This document shows positions 1 through 5,255 of a stretch of DNA of 5,255 bases, in pieces (the first letter of the stretch is position 1; every line of letters begins with the position of its first letter). Both the position numbers and the translations under genes were made by a program. The DNA is from Thiotrichales bacterium (GTDB lineage Bacteria > Pseudomonadota > Gammaproteobacteria > PS1 > Pseudothioglobaceae), in assembly GCA_002698045.1 (NCBI GenBank), contig NZUR01000015.1, positions 1 through 5,255 of the forward strand, in the 5' to 3' direction. Below the pieces are notes generated by a model. That model saw only the letters and a program-made list of their open reading frames with translations, was not told the DNA's origin and searched no databases.

Positions 1-2419
1 AGCCAAGACTGTGGCGTTGCCTGACTTCTTCTTCTAATAACAAAAAATCAGCACCTTCTATCCGATTTGTTGTGCCAGCAAAACAGAGATCAATTACCTC
101 TTGAGCTAAACCAAGAGCTTCAAAAATTTGTGCCCCTTTATAAGACTGCAGAGTGGAGATTCCCATTTTGCCCATAACCTTGAGCACGCCTTTAATAATA
201 GCTTGGCGATAAGCGTCCACAACTTCTTCGTTGCTATCCAATAAAATTCTATTTTCCTTGCCGCGCCGATGGTGCGAGTGTTTCACTAAACCTTCGTCTT
301 TTGCATGGATGAGTGCTTCATAGGCTAAATAAGGGTTAATAGCATCTGCCCCATAACCAAAGAGAAGGCAGAAATGATGAACTTCCCTGGCCTCAGCTGT
401 TTCAACCACTATCGCTGTTTTTGTTCGTTTTGCTACCTTAGTTAAATGGTGGTGCACGGCCCCACAAGCCATTAAACTGCTTATAGCTGCTAATTCATGA
501 TTAACATTTCTATCTGAAAGAACCAAGAAACCCACACCATTATCAATAGCTTCTTCTGCTTGCTGACAAACCTTGATAACAGCGGTTTTTAAATCTTCTG
601 TTGACGAGTCTGAAATATTGAAGGTTATATCTATCACTTTGCTTTTATGGCCCTCATGATCAAGATGCTTCAAAGCATATAAAGCGGTATTAGTTAGGAT
701 TGGATGATCAACTAATAATCGGTGTGCGTGGCCTTCTCCAGGATTTAGTATGTTTTTTTCTGGGCCAATATAACACTCTAAAGACATTACTATTTTTTCT
801 CTTATGGAGTCAATTGCAGGGTTTGAGACTTGAGCAAACAGTTGTTTAAAGTAATCATATAACATGCGTTGCTTGTCGCTTAAAACAGCCAAAGCAGAGT
901 CATTACCCATTGACCCTAAAGGGTCCCTTAAGTCATGCACCATGGGCAACAACATAAACTCTAAAGTTTCTGAGGTATAGCCAAATGCTCTCATCCTTCG
1001 AGTAAGCTCCTCAAATGAAAACATGGGATCTGATCTTGATTGTTTTATTTTTCTAAAAATTAGTCGGTTGTCATGTAGCCACTCTCTATATGGTTTGGCA
1101 TTTATTAGGGGTTCTTTTACCTCATCATCTGAAAGCACTTGGCCTTTTTTAAAATCAATAAGAAATATTTTTCCAGGCGCTAATCTTCCTTTGATTAAAA
1201 TATTGTCGTCAGAGATTGGTAAGACTCCAACCTCACTCGCCATAACCACTTTATTGTCTTTAGTTATATAGTATCGACTGGGCCTTAACCCGTTTCTATC
1301 AAGAACCGCTCCGACAACGTCTCCATTGGTAAAGGTAATTGATGCTGGCCCGTCCCATGGTTCCATTAGATTAGAATTAAACGCATAATATGCCTTTCTC
1401 TCTTTGGACAATGTTTTTTTATTTTGCCATGCCTCCGGTACCATCATTAAAATTGCTTCTTCCAGGCTTCTGCCTGTCATAGTCAGAAACTCTAGGACAT
1501 TATCAAAATTACCAGAATCTGAGCAGTCTTTCTCTATCACGGGAAATAGCTCTTTGACTTTTTCACCGTATAAATCAGACTTAATATTTCCTTCTCTTGC
1601 TCTCATCCAATTAATATTCCCTTTGATGGTATTAATTTCACCATTATGGGACATCATTCTGTTTGGCATCGCTCGATCCCAACTTGGAAATGTGTTGGTA
1701 GAGAATCTCGAGTGAACCATGGCTAAATGTGACTCAAACTCCTCAGCACTCAGATCAGAATAAAAGGCTGCTAATTGGTTACAAGTTAACATGCCTTTAT
1801 AAACAATTGTTTTAGATGACAGGCTATTAATATAGAAGAGACTTGAATCTTTTAAAGTTCCGTCATTCCTAAGATCATTGCTGAGCTTTTTTCTAACCAA
1901 ATAAAGCCTTCTCTCTAAGTTTTCTTGATCATCAATATTTATAGTGTTTTGAATAAACACTTGTTCAATAACAGGCATTGCTTGTATGGCAGATGGTCCT
2001 ATGTTTGAGCCTTTAGGGTCAATTGGTACCTGCCTCCATCCTAATAATTTTAGATCATTTGTCTGGCAAATTTTTTTAAAATAATCCCTACAATAATTTT
2101 GTTCTTTTTTATTTTTTGGTAGAAAAATATTTCCTACTGCATAGGTGCCTTTTTGCAATACAGCATCATCAAATAATTCTGCAGCAATGTTTTTAAAAAA
2201 CTGATGAGGGATGCCTGTGATAATTCCTGCTCCATCACCTGTATTTGGTTCAGAGCCTCTAGCTCCTCTATGGTCCATATTACGAAGAATGGTCAGGGCA
2301 TCTCTAACTATTTGTCTGCTCTCTATTCCCTTGATATCAGCAACAAAACCAACCCCACAACTATCATGCTCAAATTGAGCATCATATAATCCAACTTTTA
2401 GTTTTGGTCTAAAAGACAT
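1..2419 (-). CDS. gltB: Glutamate synthase large chain, N-terminal part (runs off left edge)
   Basis: GltB hydrolyses glutamine and passes the ammonia through an internal tunnel to 2-oxoglutarate, making glutamate in the cytoplasm (GOGAT pathway), normally with the small subunit GltD. The reading frame is open from ATG at 2419 to the left edge, about 806 of the roughly 1,500 residues usual for the family. The start is fixed by an in-frame TAA three codons upstream (2426-2428). Cys21 in HDSCGVGF is the expected class II amidotransferase nucleophile, exposed by removing a 20-residue propeptide. Other glutaminase motifs are GDGAG (61-65), RFSTNTFPSW (238-247), HNGE (258-261) and DRNGLRP (374-380), so this domain covers about 21-420. 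The central domain follows, and KVMGKMGISTLQSYKGAQ (about 748-764) leads towards the FMN domain. The FMN and 3Fe-4S parts and the C-terminal GXGXG domain lie outside the window, so their integrity and the electron donor cannot be judged. No frameshift was seen. No Shine-Dalgarno motif precedes the start. Confidence 0.97.
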   Translation of the reverse strand, partial: MSFRPKLKVGLYDAQFEHDSCGVGFVADIKGIESRQIVRDALTILRNMDHRGARGSEPNTGDGAGIITGIPHQFFKNIAAELFDDAVLQKGTYAVGNIFLPKNKKEQNYCRDYFKKICQTNDLKLLGWRQVPIDPKGSNIGPSAIQAMPVIEQVFIQNTINIDDQENLERRLYLVRKKLSNDLRNDGTLKDSSLFYINSLSSKTIVYKGMLTCNQLAAFYSDLSAEEFESHLAMVHSRFSTNTFPSWDRAMPNRMMSHNGEINTIKGNINWMRAREGNIKSDLYGEKVKELFPVIEKDCSDSGNFDNVLEFLTMTGRSLEEAILMMVPEAWQNKKTLSKERKAYYAFNSNLMEPWDGPASITFTNGDVVGAVLDRNGLRPSRYYITKDNKVVMASEVGVLPISDDNILIKGRLAPGKIFLIDFKKGQVLSDDEVKEPLINAKPYREWLHDNRLIFRKIKQSRSDPMFSFEELTRRMRAFGYTSETLEFMLLPMVHDLRDPLGSMGNDSALAVLSDKQRMLYDYFKQLFAQVSNPAIDSIREKIVMSLECYIGPEKNILNPGEGHAHRLLVDHPILTNTALYALKHLDHEGHKSKVIDITFNISDSSTEDLKTAVIKVCQQAEEAIDNGVGFLVLSDRNVNHELAAISSLMACGAVHHHLTKVAKRTKTAIVVETAEAREVHHFCLLFGYGADAINPYLAYEALIHAKDEGLVKHSHHRRGKENRILLDSNEEVVDAYRQAIIKGVLKVMGKMGISTLQSYKGAQIFEALGLAQEVIDLCFAGTTNRIEGADFLLLEEEVRQRHSLG

Positions 2420-2461
2420 AAGTTTTTATTTTGTTTATTTATTAAAAATTTTTATCGAGCA

Positions 2462-2511
2462 AGCTGTTGATCTTAACCGGACAGGAGTACAAAAAAGATT
2501 TCGACGCAGCT
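2462..2511 (-). other. Nested inverted repeat in the predicted gltB leader
   Basis: AGCTG (2462-2466) is complementary to CAGCT (2507-2511). Inside it, ATCTT (2470-2474) is complementary to AAGAT (2495-2499). Together they could form a two-part stem with an internal loop of 3 and 7 nt and a 20-nt apical loop in the gltB 5' leader. Each arm is only 5 bp and no known riboswitch is recognised. It may be chance in AT-rich sequence. Confidence 0.2.
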
Positions 2512-2522
2512 GATAAAAGTAG

Positions 2523-2531
2523 ATTATAGCA
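2523..2531 (-). promoter_or_regulatory. Extended -10 promoter element for gltB
   Basis: Read on the minus strand this is TGCTATAAT: a perfect sigma-70 -10 hexamer (2523-2528) preceded by the TGn extension (2529-2531). No good -35 hexamer lies 16-18 bases upstream (CAGAAA or similar), which is common for extended -10 promoters. Transcription would begin near 2516 and give a leader of roughly 97 nt before the gltB ATG. The match is seen directly; activity is inferred. Confidence 0.6.
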
Positions 2532-2631
2532 ATTTTTGATTAATTTTTCTGCTGGCACCGGTATTATATGGGGTCACTGCTATTATTCTATATAAGTACC
2601 CAATACTTGAGTGCTATTAAAAGAAACAAAT

Positions 2632-2638
2632 AAGGAAA
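2632..2638 (+). promoter_or_regulatory. Ribosome binding site of the symporter gene
   Basis: AAGGAAA lies just upstream of the ATG at 2642, with the AGGA core (2633-2636) separated from it by 5 nt. This is the only clear Shine-Dalgarno motif at a gene start in the window and supports the chosen start. It would favour strong translation of the first gene of the plus-strand unit. Confidence 0.7.
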
Positions 2639-2641
2639 GAT

Positions 2642-4309
2642 ATGACGGAATTTAAACTGTTGATTGAAAGCATCAACGCAATACTTTGGAATGATTACAC
2701 GTTATACGCTCTATTGCTGACTGGGGTAGTGTTTACCTTATGGAGCGGTTTTTCACAATATTATGCTTTAACCCATGGGGTTAAAGCCACCAGAGGTGAT
2801 TTTGATAAGCAAGGTGACCCCGGTGCAATCACTCATTTCCAAGCTCTATCGACAGCTTTATCGGCAACAGTGGGTCTGGGAAATATTGGTGGTGTAGCCC
2901 TAGCAATCTCATTGGGCGGACCTGGCGCCGTTTTTTGGATGTGGGTAGTCGGGTTCTTAGGTATGGCCATAAAGCTGACCGAAGTCTCATTGGCTATGAT
3001 CCATAGAGACACTTCAGATAGTGACAATCCAAGCGGGGGTCCTATGTGGGTGGTTGAGAGAAATATGTCGAACAAGGGTCCCGTCCTTAAATACATCGGT
3101 AAATTAATTGCCGGTGTTTTTTGTATAGCGTTAATAGTTAATACAATTACAGCTGGGAATATGTTTCAAGCTTGGAATGTAGCTAACTTAACACAATCGT
3201 ATTTTGGTGTTCCGACCATGGTTACCGGGCTCATCTTAGCTATTATAGTTGGCGCGGTTATCATAGGTGGAATTAAGCGAATTGGCGCTGTAGCCTCAAA
3301 ACTGGTTCCTTTTATGCTGATTCTGTATGTCCTTGCTTGCATATTTGTTCTTGTGCTTAACATTGAGAGCATACCTAAAATGCTAGCTTTAATAGTAACC
3401 TCAGCTTTCTCACCCCTAGAATCAAGCAATGCTTTTCTTGGTGGCACAGCTGGCTTTGCTTTTATGTATGGCATGCAAAGAGCTCTGTTTTCAAATGAAG
3501 CCGGTCAAGGTTCGTCAGCAATTGCCCATTCTGCTGCAAAAACTGATGAACCAATTAGAGAAGGGGTTGTGGCTGGTCTAGAGCCTTTTATTGATACCAT
3601 TGTTGTCTGCACCATGAGCGCCTTGGTAATTTTAGTTACAGGAATCTGGAATAGGCCTGGCGAACTTATCGCCGAAGAAGTTAGTTTTTCTCAAGCCCCG
3701 GATTCATCTTCATGGGTATTATCCACTGCTTCCAAAAATGTGAATGATTTACAACGAGGGCAAAGGGTTTACATGATTTATGAAGGAGAATTAAACCCAG
3801 AAACAGGGAACAACCTTAATAAAATCTATGGAACAACCCTTACAACTAACCAGAATTCAGTCATTGAGTGGGAAACTGTTAATATCGCACAAGCCCCTGT
3901 GATAAATAATAGGTCCATCTATTTAGACTATGTTGGGGCAACCCTTACAGCGGCTGCTTTTGATAAAGTTCTTCCTGGATTGGGTAAGTGGCTTGTAACA
4001 CTAGCTTCTTGGCTGTTTGCAATTTCAACAATGATATCGTGGAGTTATTACGGTGAAAAAGGAGTGGTGTTTCTTGTTGGAGAAAAAGGGGTTATTTTAT
4101 ATAAAGTTGGATTTTGTGCTCTTGCTGTATTAGCAACAGCAGGTTTTATTGAGACTGATGCAGAGCTAAATATGTTTGCAAATTTAGGCACTGGTTTGTG
4201 TATTATTGCTAACCTCCCTATAATCTGGCTATTCGGACACCAAGCGATGAAAGAATACAAAACCTATATAGCAAAACTTAATAGAGGGGAGTTTAATACT
4301 AATAATTAA
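2642..4309 (+). CDS. agcS: Sodium:alanine/glycine symporter, AGCS family, with large loop insertion
   Basis: This is an inner-membrane secondary transporter of the alanine/glycine:cation symporter family (LeuT fold), which imports small amino acids, mainly alanine or glycine, with Na+. The family signature is clear: GLGNIGGVALAISLGGPGAV (78-97) followed by FWMWVVGFLG (98-107), and RALFSNEAGQGSSAIAHSAA (280-299) followed by KTDEPIREG (300-308) and EPFIDTIVVCTMSALVILVTG (314-334). WSYYGEKG (467-474) is the conserved motif after the next helix. Hydrophobic segments by eye lie near 20-36, 68-113, 153-170, 190-212, 222-242, 311-335, 446-468, 484-502 and 515-533. At 555 residues it is longer than the usual 450-490. 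The excess sits at about 337-428, a polar stretch between ILVTGIWN and the helix beginning GKWLVTLASW. Exact substrate is not determinable here. It is the first gene of a probable three-gene unit, divergent from gltB. Confidence 0.95.
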   Translation: MTEFKLLIESINAILWNDYTLYALLLTGVVFTLWSGFSQYYALTHGVKATRGDFDKQGDPGAITHFQALSTALSATVGLGNIGGVALAISLGGPGAVFWMWVVGFLGMAIKLTEVSLAMIHRDTSDSDNPSGGPMWVVERNMSNKGPVLKYIGKLIAGVFCIALIVNTITAGNMFQAWNVANLTQSYFGVPTMVTGLILAIIVGAVIIGGIKRIGAVASKLVPFMLILYVLACIFVLVLNIESIPKMLALIVTSAFSPLESSNAFLGGTAGFAFMYGMQRALFSNEAGQGSSAIAHSAAKTDEPIREGVVAGLEPFIDTIVVCTMSALVILVTGIWNRPGELIAEEVSFSQAPDSSSWVLSTASKNVNDLQRGQRVYMIYEGELNPETGNNLNKIYGTTLTTNQNSVIEWETVNIAQAPVINNRSIYLDYVGATLTAAAFDKVLPGLGKWLVTLASWLFAISTMISWSYYGEKGVVFLVGEKGVILYKVGFCALAVLATAGFIETDAELNMFANLGTGLCIIANLPIIWLFGHQAMKEYKTYIAKLNRGEFNTNN

Positions 4310-4322
4310 ATTATTATAGACA

Positions 4323-5147
4323 ATGAAAACAGAAATAAAAATTAAGCCTTTTTGGTATTCGGACATTTGGTTATGGCCAAAACTCATCACCATTATTACA
4401 ACATTAGATAAAGAGGGTGTTGTTAATGCGGGCCCTTATTCACACATCATGCAATACGATGTTATGACAAAAAATCCAAGAATGATTGTGGGTTTTAGAC
4501 AAGATTCTCATACTTTTGTGAACATTTGTGACACTGGTGAATTTGTAGTTAATTGCCCTAGCGCCTCACATTTAGACGACATGATGGAAACCGCTAAATT
4601 TTACCCTGAAGGTGTTAATGAGTTAGAGTTTACGAACTTTACCTCAATCCCCTCAAAAAAAGTTAAGCCTCCAAGCCTCAAAGAGTGCCCTCAGATAGCA
4701 GAATGCACTGTTGATGAAATAATTAAACTGGAAAAAAGCACAGGCATTGTTATCGGGACAATAGAGGCTATAGTTGTTGATGAAAAGTTAGTAGAAATGG
4801 GCAGAGAAGAAAGAATCCGTACTATGGATCTGCCAATAGGTATGGGGGATGAAGCAAGGCAAATTTATTACCACACAACTGGAGGGGATCTTACTCAACA
4901 TAATCTTGGACAGCCTAAAAATGCCATGCAAGGTGCGGATGCAGTAACATCTATGGATTGGGATAAAAAAGCAATGACAATGTTAATGAATGTTCCGCCC
5001 CCACTAAGAAAAATGGTGATTGAAAACACTGAAGAATTTACACAAGAAAATAATGCAAATGTTGTTACCGCTGAACTATTTACTGAATTAGCCAAATCGG
5101 TAGGAATGGACCCTGAAGTAATGGAGAGATTCAGAAGTGGGGGTTAA
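4323..5147 (+). CDS. Flavin-reductase-like (FMN-binding split barrel) protein with C-terminal PCP_red-like domain
   Basis: Residues about 20-195 resemble the flavin reductase-like split-barrel family (DIM6/NTAB), cytoplasmic proteins that bind FMN and often reduce flavin with NAD(P)H. Visible features are LITIITTLDKEGVVNAGPYS (21-40), NPRMIVGF (51-58), a DSHTFVNICDTGEFVVNCPS stretch (61-80) and the late YYHTTGGDLTQHNLGQ (182-197). The C-terminal part, about 212-257, looks like a PCP_red domain: W213, A217, L221, VPPPLR (224-229), E237 or E238, then VVTAELF (247-253). That module is known from the end of the light-independent protochlorophyllide reductase B subunit. Nothing else for chlorophyll synthesis is visible. 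The ATG is the first start after an in-frame TAG (4317-4319), only two codons upstream, so the start is secure although no Shine-Dalgarno is evident. It begins 13 bp after the symporter gene, suggesting co-transcription. The first assignment is firm at family level, the second is by motif only, and substrate and role are unknown. Confidence 0.8.
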   Translation: MKTEIKIKPFWYSDIWLWPKLITIITTLDKEGVVNAGPYSHIMQYDVMTKNPRMIVGFRQDSHTFVNICDTGEFVVNCPSASHLDDMMETAKFYPEGVNELEFTNFTSIPSKKVKPPSLKECPQIAECTVDEIIKLEKSTGIVIGTIEAIVVDEKLVEMGREERIRTMDLPIGMGDEARQIYYHTTGGDLTQHNLGQPKNAMQGADAVTSMDWDKKAMTMLMNVPPPLRKMVIENTEEFTQENNANVVTAELFTELAKSVGMDPEVMERFRSGG

Positions 5148-5188
5148 ATTTTTTGGGGTATTGATCATTTGTAAATCAAGCGAGATTT

Positions 5189-5255
5189 ATGAAACTTGAA
5201 ATAAAAAATCAAGACTTATTTATAGAAAAAGCATACATCAATGGTCAATGGGTTG
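5189..5255 (+). CDS. gabD: Aldehyde dehydrogenase N-terminus, probably succinate-semialdehyde dehydrogenase (cut by right edge)
   Basis: Only 22 codons are present, beginning MKLEIKNQDLF and continuing to AYINGQWV. The pattern L(F/L)...A(Y/L)INGxW is the typical start of NAD(P)-dependent aldehyde dehydrogenases, and the opening MKL with a following LF resembles Escherichia coli GabD, which oxidises succinate semialdehyde to succinate in GABA breakdown. The nucleotide-binding and catalytic residues lie outside the window, so the substrate call is tentative; another aldehyde dehydrogenase class is possible. It starts 41 bp after the flavin-reductase-like gene. A weak GCGAG (5180-5184) precedes the ATG by 4 nt. 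No terminator separates the two genes, so it probably belongs to the same transcript. Confidence 0.6.
   Translation, partial: MKLEIKNQDLFIEKAYINGQWV

Noticed and set aside
1023..1715. Plus-strand open frames at 1023-1271 and 1404-1715
   Set aside because: They lie antisense to gltB, encode no recognisable motif, and the minus-strand frame carries conserved glutamate synthase sequence throughout.
2536..2567. TTGATT (2536-2541) and TATTAT (2562-2567) as a plus-strand -35/-10 pair for the symporter gene
   Set aside because: The spacer is 20 bases, longer than the usual 16-18, and there is no TGn extension. A plus-strand promoter must exist in this region or be shared, but this pair is too weak to list as a feature.
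4956..5093. Evidence for a chlorophyll or bacteriochlorophyll synthesis locus from the PCP_red-like domain
   Set aside because: The protein lacks any nitrogenase-like BchB body and none of the neighbours is a pigment gene, so the domain alone does not indicate photosynthesis.
4895..5095. Minus-strand open frame opposite the PCP_red-like region
   Set aside because: It is a shadow of the plus-strand gene, with no recognisable motif and no ribosome binding site.
5161..5179. TTGAT...ATCAA inverted repeat resembling an FNR box before the aldehyde dehydrogenase gene
   Set aside because: The half-sites are 9 bases apart, whereas an FNR site needs 4. The sequence is AT-rich, so a chance repeat is likely.
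5148..5188. Possible terminator in the gap before the aldehyde dehydrogenase gene
   Set aside because: The T run at 5149-5154 follows the stop codon directly and is not preceded by a GC-rich stem, so there is no intrinsic terminator structure.

Overview
The window comes from an AT-rich bacterial genome with short intergenic gaps. The glutamate synthase and symporter sequences look proteobacterial, and I would guess a streamlined, possibly marine, gammaproteobacterium. There is no rRNA or other phylogenetic marker here, so that placement is inference.

Layout: positions 1-2419 hold the first ~806 codons of a glutamate synthase large chain (gltB) on the minus strand, running off the left edge. 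A 222-bp divergent intergenic region (2420-2641) follows. It carries a convincing extended -10 promoter for gltB and a clear ribosome binding site for the plus-strand genes. On the plus strand come a sodium:alanine/glycine symporter of the AGCS family (2642-4309), a flavin-reductase-like split-barrel protein with a C-terminal PCP_red-like domain (4323-5147), and the first 22 codons of an aldehyde dehydrogenase that resembles succinate-semialdehyde dehydrogenase GabD (5189-5255, cut by the right edge). The plus-strand gaps are 13 and 41 bp with no convincing terminator, so the three genes probably form one transcript.

How they may work together: GltB assimilates ammonia nitrogen from glutamine into glutamate. 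The divergent unit looks like amino-acid uptake plus a semialdehyde oxidation step. The role of the middle gene is unknown. Its pairing of a flavin-reductase fold with a PCP_red-like tail, a module best known from the protochlorophyllide reductase B subunit, is the most unusual thing in the window. The second point of interest is an insertion of roughly 80-90 polar residues in the symporter, probably on the periplasmic side. No mobile element, CRISPR array, tRNA or rRNA was seen.
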